Part shown: piece after piece, positions 1-6,709 of the stretch
Numbering within the stretch: position 1 is the first letter of the stretch
How the letters are laid out: each line of letters opens with the position of its first letter
Assembly (NCBI GenBank): GCA_031285975.1
Contig: JAITVE010000092.1
Location: forward strand, 1 to 13,440
Direction of reading: 5' to 3'
Length of the DNA stretch: 13,440 nt
Origin: Candidatus Adiutrix sp.
Lineage (GTDB): Bacteria > Desulfobacterota > Desulfarculia > Adiutricales > Adiutricaceae
Program-made: the position numbers and the translations under genes
The notes under the pieces: model-generated
Databases searched by the model: none
Told to the model about the DNA's origin: nothing
What the model saw: only the letters and a program-made list of their open reading frames with translations

Positions 1-400
1 CGCAGTCCCGGCACATGCGCCGCCCGGAAAGCCGGGAGAGGAGCGCCGCGTCGGGCACGTTCAGGCAGACGCAAGCGTCCACCGCGCGGCCTTTGTCAGC
101 CAGATAGCTTGCCAGGGCATCGGCCTGGGCCGCCGTCCGGGGAAAACCGTCCAGAAGCGCGCCCTTGGCCGCGTCGGCCTGGCCGAGGCGGTCGCCCACC
201 AGGCGAACCACCAGTTCGTCAGGAACCAGAGCCCCGGCGTCCATGTATTTTTTCGCTTCCAGGCCCAGCGGGGTGCCCGCCTTGAGGTTGGCCCGGAAAA
301 TGTCGCCAGTGGAAATATGGGGAATGCTGTACTTTTCGGCAATCGCGCCGGCCTGAGTGCCTTTGCCCGCGCCGGGAGGGCCCAACAAAATAATTATCAT
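1..400 (-). CDS. adk: Adenylate kinase, N-terminal part (runs off the window)
   Basis: Adenylate kinase interconverts ATP plus AMP with two ADP in the cytoplasm. The visible 133 codons start at ATG (398-400), with GAGGG a few bases upstream. The P-loop GPPGAGKGT lies at residues 7-15. The AMP-binding segment follows (HISTGDIFR, then [12 protein letters not shown] and [15 protein letters not shown]). The sequence ends inside the LID domain at GRRMCRDC. The pair C130-x-x-C133 is the first half of the four-cysteine, usually zinc-binding LID found in many bacterial adenylate kinases; the second pair lies outside the window. The gene follows secY, a common arrangement (secY-adk-map), but a 240-nt gap with its own promoter separates them. 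The 3' end is missing because of the window edge, not because of a visible mutation. Confidence 0.95.
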   Translation of the reverse strand, partial: MIIILLGPPGAGKGTQAGAIAEKYSIPHISTGDIFRANLKAGTPLGLEAKKYMDAGALVPDELVVRLVGDRLGQADAAKGALLDGFPRTAAQADALASYLADKGRAVDACVCLNVPDAALLSRLSGRRMCRDC

Positions 401-419
401 GACATCCCTCTACGCAACC

Positions 420-442
420 CGGCTCCCCGCATGGCAGAGCCG
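420..442 (-). other. Small hairpin in the adk leader
   Basis: Inverted repeat CGGCTC / GAGCCG (420-425 and 437-442) with an 11-nt loop. It lies about 20 nt upstream of the adk ATG in the presumed leader of the adk transcript. It has no run of T after it, so it is not an intrinsic terminator. It could affect ribosome access, or be chance in GC-rich DNA. Confidence 0.35.
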
Positions 443-529
443 CCCATAACAAGCTGATTTAACTGCTCTATCCGCCTATCGCTTCCAGCCCAAGCGGCTT
501 TTCCACTAAAACTGGAGAGCTAAACGTGT

Positions 530-559
530 ATTATTAAACGAAGCGGCTGAAAAAGTCAA
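530..559 (-). promoter_or_regulatory. Candidate sigma70-type promoter for adk
   Basis: On the minus strand a -35 box TTGACT (554-559) and a -10 box AATAAT (530-535) are separated by 18 nt. Each box matches 5 of 6 consensus positions. The surrounding DNA is clearly more AT-rich than the coding regions. Transcription would start near 523 and give an adk leader of about 120 nt. An 8-bp palindrome AAGCGCTT (558-565) overlaps the upstream edge of the -35 box. The direct repeat AAGCGGCT occurs at 541-548, inside the spacer, and again at 492-499. Whether these are operator sites is not known. Confidence 0.6.
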
Positions 560-640
560 GCGCTTACTTTCATTTCAAAATATGCGCCGGATGAACCCAC
601 TGTGTGCCTATCCCCAACTGCCGCTTTATCGGCCCCCGCG

Positions 641-1984
641 CTACCGGCGGATGCGGCCGCCGGTGGAATAGCCGGGAACGTTGGTGTTGCTCCCGCCACG
701 CTTCATGAAGGCCTCGTAGTGCTGGTTCATGAGGTGGCTCTGAATCTGGCTCATGGTGTCAATGGCCACACCGACCACGATCAAAAGGGCCGTGCCGCCG
801 AAGTAAAAGTCGGCGTGAAAATAATTATTGATGAAAGTCGGGAGCAGGCAGATCAGCGACACATAGATGGCGCCCCACATGACGATGCGGGTCAGAATCC
901 GGTCTATATACTCCGCCGTGCGGGCTCCGGGCCGAATGCCCGGCACAAAGCCGCCTTGCTTTTTCATGTTTTCAGCCACATCCACGGGGTTGAAGGTCAC
1001 ACCGGTGTAGAAGTAGCAGAAGAAGATAATGAGGCCCACATACAGCACATTGTACAGCGCGTTGCCCGGCTGGAGCCAGTCGGAAGCCGTCTTAAAAATC
1101 GGGTGATCCAGAAACTGGGACAGGGTGGCCGGGAACATCACCAGGGAGCTGGCAAAAATCGGCGGGATAACCCCGGCCGGGTTCAGCTTCAGCGGCAAGT
1201 GGGTGAGGCCGCCCTTCATCAGCTGGCGGCCCACCATGCGCTGGGCGTGCTGCACGGTGATGCGGCGCTGGGCCCGTTCGCAGAAAACCACGGCGGCCAC
1301 AATGGCCAGCATGGCCGCGACCATCACCAGGGCCACGAAAAAGGACATATCCCCGGCGGAAACCTGGCGGACAGTGCTGGCGATGGCGCTCGGAAGGCCT
1401 TCCACTATACCGGCGAAAATTATCATCGAAATGCCGTATCAAATGCAGCGCTCGGTAATCTGCTCACCGAGCCACATAATGAAAGCCGTACCGGCAGTCA
1501 AAGTAATCATGGTCATGAGCCGGAAGTAGAGCCCGCCCTGAATGACCACGCTGCCGGTGGAAATCTGCATCCCCTCCAGACCGACGGCGATGAGGTAGCC
1601 CTGGAACAGGGACAGCACCACCGTGCCGTAGCGGGAATATTGGGTCAGCTTGCGCCGCCCGTCCCGGCCGCCCTCTTTTTTCAGGCGGCCCAGGTAGGGC
1701 CAAACCACGGTCAAAAGTTCCACGATGATCGAGGCCGAAATGTAGGGCATGATGCCCAGAGCAAACACCGAGAACTGGGACAGGGCCCGCCCGGAGAACA
1801 TATCGAAAAGCCCCAGGAGGGTGCCCTGGAGATTTCTAAAATATTCGGCCAGGGCGACGGTATTCACGCCGGGGGTGGGAATGTGCACGCCGACCCGGTA
1901 GACGGCCAGCATGATGAGCACAAAAATAACGCGCTTCCGCAGTTCCGGCGCCCGCCCAATGTTTTCAAGTCCGCCTAGTGCCAC
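641..1984 (-). CDS. secY: SecY, protein translocase channel subunit, with an in-frame TGA at codon 182
   Basis: SecY forms the ten-helix membrane channel of the SecYEG translocon that exports and inserts proteins. The frame runs 447 codons from GTG (1982-1984, GAGG about 8 nt upstream) to TAG, close to the usual 440 or so. Family landmarks are present: the plug and TM2 region FALGIMPYISASII (74-87), the cytoplasmic loop CERAQRRI (235-242), GVIPPIFASSL (271-281), and the C-terminal tail ending STGGRIRR. The frame is broken by TGA at 1439-1441. The near-invariant motif ITERGIGNG reads ITER-Cys-Ile-stop-Tyr-Gly. Both halves lie in the same reading frame, so there is no indel. If real, the product ends after 181 residues, about four or five helices, and could not form a channel. 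Nothing like a ribosome-binding site precedes the ATG at 1424-1426 just after the stop. Identity is certain; functionality is in doubt. SecY is essential, so a sequence error is the most likely explanation. Confidence 0.93.
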
Positions 1985-2009
1985 TATCCTATCCTCGTTT
2001 ACCGTGACA

Positions 2010-2047
2010 CAGCAAGGCGAGAGTCCGCTTTGGGCTCCGCCTTGCTG
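2010..2047 (-). other. Strong hairpin between rplO and secY
   Basis: Perfect 10-bp arms CAGCAAGGCG (2010-2019) and CGCCTTGCTG (2038-2047). The helix continues after a one-base bulge with six more pairs, one of them G-U, closing a 5-nt loop. The hairpin ends 25 nt before the secY GTG and just upstream of its GAGG ribosome-binding site, inside a 133-nt gap. No T-run follows on either strand, so it is not a normal intrinsic terminator. A role in mRNA processing, stability or secY translation control is inferred. A second small hairpin (2090-2103, GCCCG/CGGGC) follows the rplO stop. Confidence 0.65.
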
Positions 2048-2117
2048 ATTTGTATGCGCTTCAGATCATCAACCCCATCCATCAAGTGCGCCCGCCGTCG
2101 GGCCGCAGCTCGCCGGA

Positions 2118-2564
2118 TTACAGAGTATTGATCTCCAAGGTGCCGCCAGCCGCCTTGACCATCTCGGCCGCTTTTTCAGAGGCGGCCTGGACTTTGATGG
2201 TCAGGGCCACGCTCAGGGTGCCCTTGGCCAGGAGTTTCACCGGCTGGCGATCGTTGCGGATCAGCCCGGCCGCGACCAGAGCCATGGCGTCAACCACGCT
2301 GCCCGCCGCAAAGGACTTCAGGGAGCCGAGATTGACCAGAGCAAAGGTCTTTTTGAAAATATTGTTGAAGCCGCGCTTCGGCAAGCGCCGCTGCAGGGGC
2401 ATCTGGCCACCTTCGAAGCCGGGGCCGACGCCGCCGCCGCTGCGGGCTTTCTGGCCCTTGTGGCCGCGGCCCGAAGTTTTGCCCCAGCCGGAGCCTTCGC
2501 CCCGGCCAATGCGCTTGGCCTTCTTTTTAGAGCCCGGCAGGGGGCTCAAAGTATGCAGTTCCAT
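2118..2564 (-). CDS. rplO: 50S ribosomal protein L15 (uL15)
   Basis: A late-assembly protein of the large subunit that contacts 23S rRNA. It is 148 residues, the usual size. The start MELHTLSPLPGSKKKAKRIG, followed by the glycine- and basic-rich segment GRGEGSGWGKTSGRGHKGQ and GFEGGQMPLQRRLPKRGF, is the unmistakable L15 N-terminal extension that threads into rRNA. The C-terminal globular domain carries VKLLAKGTL and ends AAGGTLEINTL. The ATG (2562-2564) has a weak GGTGAT ribosome-binding site; a stronger TAAGG overlaps the second of the tandem stop codons of rpmD, 19 nt upstream, which suggests translational coupling. It is followed by secY after a structured gap. Confidence 0.97.
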   Translation of the reverse strand: MELHTLSPLPGSKKKAKRIGRGEGSGWGKTSGRGHKGQKARSGGGVGPGFEGGQMPLQRRLPKRGFNNIFKKTFALVNLGSLKSFAAGSVVDAMALVAAGLIRNDRQPVKLLAKGTLSVALTIKVQAASEKAAEMVKAAGGTLEINTL

Positions 2565-2583
2565 TGTATATCACCAAGCCTTA

Positions 2584-2763
2584 TTATTCTTCGACCTTCA
2601 GTAGGTAATTGACGGCGTCAACCATGCCCCGGATAGCCGGGCTGTCTTTTTGAACCACGGTGTGGCCGATATGGCGCAAACCAAGAGCCCTCACCGTGCG
2701 GCGATGCTTGGGGATGCGCCCGATGGTGCTCCGCACCTGGGTGATCTTGATTTCCTTGTCCAT
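2584..2763 (-). CDS. rpmD: 50S ribosomal protein L30 (uL30)
   Basis: A small large-subunit protein of 59 residues, the normal bacterial size. The chosen start gives [20 protein letters not shown], which matches the family. The pattern K-I-T-x-V-x-S-x-I-G-R is followed by [17 protein letters not shown] and D-S-P-A-I-R-G-M. An in-frame ATG nine codons earlier exists but adds a non-conserved MKIGIWCKD and is not preferred. The gene ends with tandem TAA TAA (2581-2586), a sign of a highly expressed gene with guarded termination. It lies between rpsE and rplO, its standard place in the spc operon. Confidence 0.95.
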   Translation of the reverse strand: MDKEIKITQVRSTIGRIPKHRRTVRALGLRHIGHTVVQKDSPAIRGMVDAVNYLLKVEE

Positions 2764-2840
2764 GTCCTTACACCATATTCCTATTTTCAAAACGAAGGCC
2801 CGCGGGCGATTCGTCTCTTACTACAAGGCAGGGCCAGTAG

Positions 2841-2886
2841 CTCTCCGGGGCAACCCCCAAAAAGCCACCCCCACAGCAGCCCCACG
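2841..2886 (-). other. G-run-rich segment between rpsE and rpmD
   Basis: On the transcribed strand, just after the rpsE stop, there are three runs of four or five G (at 2880-2883, 2868-2872 and 2854-2858) plus shorter GG pairs. The last run can instead pair with CCCC at 2847-2850 across a 3-nt loop. The rest of the 123-nt gap (2764-2886) holds a GCCCGCGGGC palindrome and the rpmD leader. No gene is seen. Fewer than four long G-runs are present, so a G-quadruplex is only a possibility. Confidence 0.35.
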
Positions 2887-3387
2887 TCAGACGCGGAGGC
2901 GCTCGGCGGGGATGCCGCGCTCCTGAGCCACGGTTTTGGCCCGGCGCATTTTCTTCAAAGCTTCAATGGTGGCCCGAACCACGTTGTGGGGGTTGTTGGA
3001 ACCCAGCACTTTGGTGAGGATATCCTGCACCCCGGCGGCTTCCACCACGGCGCGGACAGCGCCCCCGGCGATAACGCCGGTGCCTTTGGCGGCGGGCTTC
3101 AAGAGCACCACCCCGGCGCCGGTGTGGCCGACCATTTGATGGGGCACGGTGGTGCCGGTCAAATCGACCTTAATCATGGTTTTCTTGGCCTGCTCGAAAC
3201 CTTTGCGAATCGCTTCCGGCACTTCGTTGGCCTTGCCCAGGCCGAAGCCCACCTGGCCCTTGCCGTCGCCGACCACAACGATGGCCGAAAAGGAAAACCT
3301 GCGGCCGCCCTTGACCACTTTGGCCACCCGGTTTATATGGACGACCTTGTCGATTAAATTCTGTTCTTCTGCTTCCGGACGGTACAC
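2887..3387 (-). CDS. rpsE: 30S ribosomal protein S5 (uS5)
   Basis: Small-subunit protein that lines the mRNA entry channel and influences decoding fidelity. It is 166 residues, normal length. The N-terminal dsRBD-like S5 domain is clear: [21 protein letters not shown], then [22 protein letters not shown]. The C-terminal domain carries [19 protein letters not shown] and [16 protein letters not shown]. Start is GTG (3385-3387), chosen because GGAGG lies about 7 nt upstream; no better ATG is available. It ends with TGA. The 82-nt gap to rplR upstream is longer than typical and only weakly structured. Confidence 0.97.
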   Translation of the reverse strand: MYRPEAEEQNLIDKVVHINRVAKVVKGGRRFSFSAIVVVGDGKGQVGFGLGKANEVPEAIRKGFEQAKKTMIKVDLTGTTVPHQMVGHTGAGVVLLKPAAKGTGVIAGGAVRAVVEAAGVQDILTKVLGSNNPHNVVRATIEALKKMRRAKTVAQERGIPAERLRV

Positions 3388-3469
3388 GCGAGCCCTCCAA
3401 GCCTGGTAAATATATCTGTTAGTTCAATGCCGGTCAAAAGGAGGCGCGCACGCCGCCCCGACCTGATAC

Positions 3470-3838
3470 TTAGAAATCAAGGCCGCCTTCGCGGGCCCCT
3501 TCGGACAGGGCCTTAACCCGGCCGTGATAGAGGAAGCCATTGCGGTCGAAAACCACTTTGGCGCAGCCCTTGCTTTTGGCCTCTTCGGCGATGGCCTTGC
3601 CCACCGCCTTGGCGGCTTCGGACTTTTTCAAGCCCTTCACGGCGTCTTTAAGGGCGGGCGACAGGGTGGAAACGGCGGCCAGGGTGCTGCCGTTTTCATC
3701 GTTAATCACCTGGGCGTATATGTGAGCCGAGGAGCGGAAAACGCACAGGCGGGGCCGCTCGCTGGTGCCCTGGACTTTTTTGCGAACCCGCGCCTGACGG
3801 TTTTTGCGGGCTTCCAAACGGACGTTGACCTTGGTCAT
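3470..3838 (-). CDS. rplR: 50S ribosomal protein L18 (uL18)
   Basis: 5S rRNA-binding protein of the central protuberance, acting with L5 and L25. It is 122 residues, usual length. The basic N-terminus [19 protein letters not shown] leads into [19 protein letters not shown], the L18 signature. Further on are [18 protein letters not shown] and the C-terminal [20 protein letters not shown]. The ATG (3836-3838) has GAGGTG 5 nt upstream. Two small inverted repeats sit directly before that ribosome-binding site. The gene follows rplF after 96 nt and ends with TAA. Confidence 0.97.
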   Translation of the reverse strand: MTKVNVRLEARKNRQARVRKKVQGTSERPRLCVFRSSAHIYAQVINDENGSTLAAVSTLSPALKDAVKGLKKSEAAKAVGKAIAEEAKSKGCAKVVFDRNGFLYHGRVKALSEGAREGGLDF

Positions 3839-3847
3839 GTGTCACCT

Positions 3848-3872
3848 CTGATATCATCAGCCGCTGTAGCGG
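3848..3872 (-). other. Two tandem mini-hairpins before the rplR ribosome-binding site
   Basis: CTGAT/ATCAG (3848-3860, 3-nt loop) and CCGC/GCGG (3861-3872, 4-nt loop) are directly adjacent. The first touches the GAGGTG ribosome-binding site of rplR. The rest of this 96-nt gap (3839-3934) is AT-rich compared with the coding DNA and holds a run of seven T on the transcribed strand. The stems are short, so chance is possible. Confidence 0.35.
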
Positions 3873-3934
3873 TAAATTAGTAATGTTACCTGAAACAGCG
3901 CAACATAGCAATGAAAAAAATGAAGGGGAGGCGA

Positions 3935-4477
3935 TTATTTGCCGCCGGCCTTGCCCACTTTGCGGATGATGTGCTCGCCCTCGTAGCGGATGCCCTTGCC
4001 TTTGTAGGGTTCGGGTTTGCGCAGGGCGCGGATTTTAGCCGCCATTTCGCCCACCACTTCTTTGTCGGCGCCGGACAGGGTGATCTTATTGGTCTTGGGA
4101 TCCACCTGGGCGGTGATGCCTTTGGGCAACTGAAAATTGACCGGATGGGAAAAACCCAGGGACAGTTTCAGCACCTGGCCGTCCGCTTCGGCTCTCCAGC
4201 CCACGCCGGTCATTTCCAGCACTTTGGTGAAGCCGGTGGAAACGCCGACCACCATGTTATTGACCAGGGTGCGGCTCAGGCCCCACAGGGCGCGGCACTC
4301 GGCGCTCTGATCCACCGGGGTGACGGTAACGTCGGCGGCGGAAACACTGAGGTTTATTTTCGGGTGCAGTTTCCGGGTCAAAGTGGTCTTGCCGCCGGTG
4401 ACTTTAATCATCGGAGCCTGCCATTCAACCTTGACGCCGCTCGGTATGGTTATGGGCATTTTCCCAATTCTGGACAT
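3935..4477 (-). CDS. rplF: 50S ribosomal protein L6 (uL6)
   Basis: Large-subunit protein near the factor-binding site (sarcin-ricin loop region). It is 180 residues, with the two repeated L6 folds. The start MSRIGKMPITIPSGVKVEW is typical. The first domain ends in ECRALWGLSRTLVNNMVVGVSTGF. The second carries VGWRAEADGQVLKLSLGFSH and ends with the conserved RALRKPEPYKGKGIRYEGEH and a lysine-rich tail. The ATG (4475-4477) has AGAAGG 7 nt upstream. It follows rpsH after an 81-nt gap that contains a strong hairpin. Confidence 0.97.
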   Translation of the reverse strand: MSRIGKMPITIPSGVKVEWQAPMIKVTGGKTTLTRKLHPKINLSVSAADVTVTPVDQSAECRALWGLSRTLVNNMVVGVSTGFTKVLEMTGVGWRAEADGQVLKLSLGFSHPVNFQLPKGITAQVDPKTNKITLSGADKEVVGEMAAKIRALRKPEPYKGKGIRYEGEHIIRKVGKAGGK

Positions 4478-4518
4478 GGTAAACCTTCTATCTTAGCCCG
4501 CAAGAGGGCACGTATAAA

Positions 4519-4557
4519 CCGGGGAGGCTCCGGCAGCGAGGCCGGAGCCAGACCCGG
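4519..4557 (-). other. Two-stage hairpin immediately after the rpsH stop codon
   Basis: Inner perfect 9-bp stem GGCTCCGGC (4526-4534) / GCCGGAGCC (4541-4549) with a 6-nt loop. An outer 5-bp stem CCGGG (4519-4523) / CCCGG (4553-4557) is separated from it by a small internal loop. The structure starts one base after the rpsH TAA and ends about 40 nt before the rplF start. On the minus strand it is followed by TTTAT, too short a T-run for a convincing terminator. A partial attenuator or an RNA stability element at the S8/L6 junction is possible. Confidence 0.65.
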
Positions 4558-4558
4558 A

Positions 4559-4957
4559 TTACCAGATTTGGCAGATCATTTCCCCGCCGACGTTCTGGCG
4601 GCGGGCTTCCTTATCGGTCATCACCCCGGCGGAAGTGGAGACAATGGCCACCCCTAGGCCGGACAGAACCGGCAGAATGTCGGCCGATTTCTGATACACG
4701 CGGCGGCCCGGCTTGGAGATTCTCTCCAGGCCGTTGATGACCGGGGTGTTGCGGTCGGAATATTTCAGAAAGACGCGGATCATGCCCTGCTTGTTATCTT
4801 TGCTGACTTTGAAATTTTTAATGAAGCCCTCGTCCTTCAAAATGCGGACAATGGCCACTTTAATTTTGGAGGCCGGGACATCCACCCGGTCATGGCGGGC
4901 GATGAGGGCGTTTCTGACGCGGGTCAACAGGTCGGCAATAGGATCAGTCATGCTCAT
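4559..4957 (-). CDS. rpsH: 30S ribosomal protein S8 (uS8)
   Basis: Primary 16S rRNA-binding protein of the central domain. In enterobacteria it is also the repressor that binds spc mRNA near the rplE start. It is 132 residues, normal. The start [17 protein letters not shown] is typical. The C-terminal rRNA-binding segment shows [20 protein letters not shown], with the usual serine-rich loop. The ATG at 4955-4957 is used; an alternative ATG two codons in would remove MS. The ribosome-binding site is a G-run (GGGGGA) of modest quality. rpsN ends only 18 nt upstream, so the two are probably co-translated. Confidence 0.97.
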   Translation of the reverse strand: MSMTDPIADLLTRVRNALIARHDRVDVPASKIKVAIVRILKDEGFIKNFKVSKDNKQGMIRVFLKYSDRNTPVINGLERISKPGRRVYQKSADILPVLSGLGVAIVSTSAGVMTDKEARRQNVGGEMICQIW

Positions 4958-4975
4958 AATAGTTTTCCCCCGCCC

Positions 4976-5161
4976 TTACCAGCTGGCCTTGATAACGCCG
5001 GGAATTTCACCGGCCAAGGACATATTGCGGAAACAGATGCGGCACAGGTTGAATTTACGAAGATAAGCCCGGGGACGGCCGCAGATGGGGCAACGGTTAT
5101 ATTCCCTTACGCCGAACTTGGCCGGGCGGGCGGCTCTAATCATCATGGATTTTTTGGCCAT
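4976..5161 (-). CDS. rpsN: 30S ribosomal protein S14, zinc-binding type (uS14)
   Basis: Small-subunit head protein. It is 61 residues, the short zinc-binding form as opposed to the ~100-residue zinc-free form. The four zinc ligands are C24-x2-C27 (CPIC) and C40-x2-C43 (CRIC). The C-terminus [13 protein letters not shown] is diagnostic. The ATG (5159-5161) has a perfect AAGGAG 8 nt upstream, which overlaps the TAA stop of rplE (stop and ribosome-binding site share TAAGGAG), so the two genes are translationally coupled. The zinc form implies zinc dependence; any zinc-free paralogue would lie elsewhere in the genome. Confidence 0.97.
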   Translation of the reverse strand: MAKKSMMIRAARPAKFGVREYNRCPICGRPRAYLRKFNLCRICFRNMSLAGEIPGVIKASW

Positions 5162-5173
5162 GCTTGCGGCTCC

Positions 5174-5728
5174 TTAGTGCTGTTGCCCGCTCTTGCGGAA
5201 AGGCATGCCCAGTTCAGTCAACAGAAAGCGGGCTTCCTCGTCCGTTTTGGCGGTGGTCACGATGCTGATATTCAAACCCTTGATTTTGTCGATTTTATCG
5301 TAGTCAATCTCAGGGAAAATGATGTGCTCTTTGATGCCCAGGGTGTAGTTGCCGCGGCCGTCAAAGGCTTTGGCCGAAACGCCGCGGAAGTCGCGGACGC
5401 GGGGCAGGACGATGTTGATGAGCTTGTCGAGAAAGAAAAACATCTTGTCCCGGCGCAGGGTCACCGTCACGCCAATGGGCATACCTTCGCGGAGCTTGAA
5501 AGCGGCGATGGAGCGGCGGGCCTTGGTGATGACCGTTTTCTGGCCGCTGATGGCCGTCAGTTCCGCCGAGGCGCTGTCCAGGATTTTGGCGTTCTGGATG
5601 GCTTCGCCCAGGCCCATGTTGAGGCTGACCTTGACGATGCGGGGCACCTGGTTGACGTTGCCGTAATTGAATTCTTTAATCAGTTTGGGAACTACGGTTT
5701 TCTCGTAGAACTCTTTCATTCTGGGCAT
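5174..5728 (-). CDS. rplE: 50S ribosomal protein L5 (uL5)
   Basis: 5S rRNA-binding protein that contacts the P-site tRNA. With the start chosen it is 184 residues (family about 180). Signatures are [60 protein letters not shown], and [20 protein letters not shown], ending in [15 protein letters not shown]. An ATG four codons upstream (5738-5740) is possible but has no ribosome-binding site. The chosen ATG (5726-5728) has GGAG 6 nt upstream. The 135-nt gap to rplX is strongly structured. In E. coli the S8 translational operator lies at this junction; whether that holds here is untested. Confidence 0.95.
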   Translation of the reverse strand: MPRMKEFYEKTVVPKLIKEFNYGNVNQVPRIVKVSLNMGLGEAIQNAKILDSASAELTAISGQKTVITKARRSIAAFKLREGMPIGVTVTLRRDKMFFFLDKLINIVLPRVRDFRGVSAKAFDGRGNYTLGIKEHIIFPEIDYDKIDKIKGLNISIVTTAKTDEEARFLLTELGMPFRKSGQQH

Positions 5729-5802
5729 GTTGTTCTCCATGAGGCGGCTACCGGCGAAGGCGCTCCGTCGGGAAGTCCGATGAGCTTTAAAGCCTGGCTG
5801 AA

Positions 5803-5874
5803 CGGCGGCGCGATACCGTGAGGTCTTCGCCGCCGAGGTTGAGAATCTTACTTCTCACGAAAATTATTTTTCGT
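5803..5874 (-). other. Hairpin cluster in the rplX-rplE gap, candidate regulatory RNA
   Basis: Three inverted repeats are packed together after rplX. ACGAAAA/TTTTCGT (5857-5874, 4-nt loop) spans the rplX stop. GAGAA/TTCTC (5841-5856, 6-nt loop) abuts it. A perfect 8-bp CGGCGGCG/CGCCGCCG (5803-5835, 17-nt loop) follows. They lie 75 or more nt before the rplE start. The first has A/T-rich arms but no T-tract beyond its stem, so it is not a good terminator. By analogy with enterobacterial S8 control of rplE this could be a translational operator, but I do not recognise the S8-binding core. Confidence 0.5.
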
Positions 5875-6214
5875 CAATATGCTCTTTGCACTTTTTGCAG
5901 AAGCGCACTTTGCGCGGTTTGTCCGAACCCACCTGGGGCACGAACATGTGGCCCACGCGGCTGCGCTCGTTGCACTTGGGGCACAGAAGGGCCACGTTGG
6001 AAATGTGCAGGGGCGCTTCTTTTTCAATGCGGCCGCTGGGCGCGCCCGGCGAGGGGGCCTTGGTGTTGCGGGTGACCATGTTGACGCCCTCGACAATGAC
6101 CCGGACGCGGGCCTTGTCAGCCACGACCTTCTTGACCTTGCCGATTTTGCCCTTGTTCTTGCCGGTGATGACCTCAACGCGGTCATCTTTCCTGATATTG
6201 CATTTCACGCTCAT
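5864..6214 (-). CDS. rplX: 50S ribosomal protein L24 with four-cysteine C-terminal extension (uL24)
   Basis: Early assembly protein that initiates folding of the 50S subunit. It is 116 residues, longer than the ~104 of E. coli. The KOW motif is at the N-terminus: [20 protein letters not shown], then [14 protein letters not shown]. The C-terminal half carries C78-x2-C81 (CPKC) and C106-x2-C109 (CKKC), the probable zinc-binding pairs seen in many non-enterobacterial L24 proteins. The ATG (6212-6214) has AAGGTGGAG upstream; the rplN TAA at 6227-6229 runs into this ribosome-binding site, so translation of L14 and L24 is likely coupled. Confidence 0.96.
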   Translation of the reverse strand: MSVKCNIRKDDRVEVITGKNKGKIGKVKKVVADKARVRVIVEGVNMVTRNTKAPSPGAPSGRIEKEAPLHISNVALLCPKCNERSRVGHMFVPQVGSDKPRKVRFCKKCKEHIDEK

Positions 6215-6226
6215 TGTGTCTCCACC

Positions 6227-6595
6227 TTACAGAACTTCGGGGGCCAGGGAAATGATCTTCATGAAGCGCTTGGCCCTCAGTTCGCGGGCCACGGGGCCGA
6301 AGATGCGGGTGCCGATGGGCTCGCGGTTGTTGTTGATCAAAACGGCGGAATTATCGTCGAACTTAATGAAGGAGCCGTCCACCCGGGCCACTTCCTTGGC
6401 GGTTCTCACCACCACGGCCTTCATCACGTCGCCTTTTTTGACCTTGGAGCCGGGCAGGGCCTCTTTAACCGAGACCACGATAATGTCGCCCAAAGAGGCG
6501 TAGCGGCGATGGCTGCCGCCGAGCACCTTGATGCAGTACAACTGCTTGGCGCCGGAATTATCGGCCACGGTCAATCTGGTTTCTGGCTGAATCAT
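6227..6595 (-). CDS. rplN: 50S ribosomal protein L14 (uL14)
   Basis: Large-subunit interface protein that contacts 16S rRNA helix 14 and is the docking site of the silencing factor RsfS. It is 122 residues, the exact family length. Signatures are [19 protein letters not shown], the central [36 protein letters not shown], and the C-terminal [13 protein letters not shown] with [10 protein letters not shown]. The ATG (6593-6595) has GGAG 8 nt upstream. It opens the classical spc operon and is separated from rpsQ by a 114-nt gap, one of the longer ones here. Confidence 0.98.
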   Translation of the reverse strand: MIQPETRLTVADNSGAKQLYCIKVLGGSHRRYASLGDIIVVSVKEALPGSKVKKGDVMKAVVVRTAKEVARVDGSFIKFDDNSAVLINNNREPIGTRIFGPVARELRAKRFMKIISLAPEVL

Positions 6596-6650
6596 GATTC
6601 AATCTCCACTCAATTTGGGGCCCAGAAGGCTCCGCTCTCTATTTCAGGGT

Positions 6651-6672
6651 CGGCCGGATATATTCGGGGCCG
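6651..6672 (-). other. Weak hairpin at the S10/spc junction (rpsQ-rplN gap)
   Basis: CGGCC/GGCCG (6651-6655 and 6668-6672) with a 12-nt AT-rich loop. It is in the 114-nt gap 6596-6709, where many bacteria have an S10/spc operon boundary. No promoter of good quality and no terminator T-tract were found in the gap, so read-through from rpsQ to rplN is likely. Confidence 0.3.
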
Positions 6673-6709
6673 CCCGCACGCAGTCCGCCGCCGGAGGCCA
6701 GCGGGGAAA

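Noticed and set aside
1424..1426. The ATG just after the secY TGA as a real start that makes a split two-piece SecY
   Set aside because: It corresponds to a Met inside the conserved motif, has no ribosome-binding site, and the break falls within a core segment, not in a loop known to tolerate splitting.
1436..1447. The secY TGA as a selenocysteine codon (it would give Cys-Ile-Sec) or as a glycine codon under an altered code
   Set aside because: No plausible SECIS stem follows; the nearby GGAAGGCCTTCC is a palindrome without a loop, and SecY is not a selenoprotein family. TGA ends six other genes in the window, so it is not reassigned. Two neighbouring substitutions also point to error or mutation.
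602..1978. A 458-codon open frame on the plus strand covering nearly all of secY
   Set aside because: It is exactly antisense to a certain gene, has a low-complexity His/Gly/Ala/Gln-rich translation without any recognisable motif, and arises from GC-rich codon use in secY. No ribosome-binding site or promoter supports it.
2650..3880. Several plus-strand frames of 60-235 codons opposite rpmD, rpsE and rplR
   Set aside because: All lie opposite confidently identified ribosomal protein genes and their translations show no protein-family features.
3870..3905. Possible internal promoter TTGCTA-17-TAACAT in the rplF-rplR gap
   Set aside because: Each box matches only 4 of 6 consensus positions, and the region is simply AT-rich; not strong enough to report as a feature.
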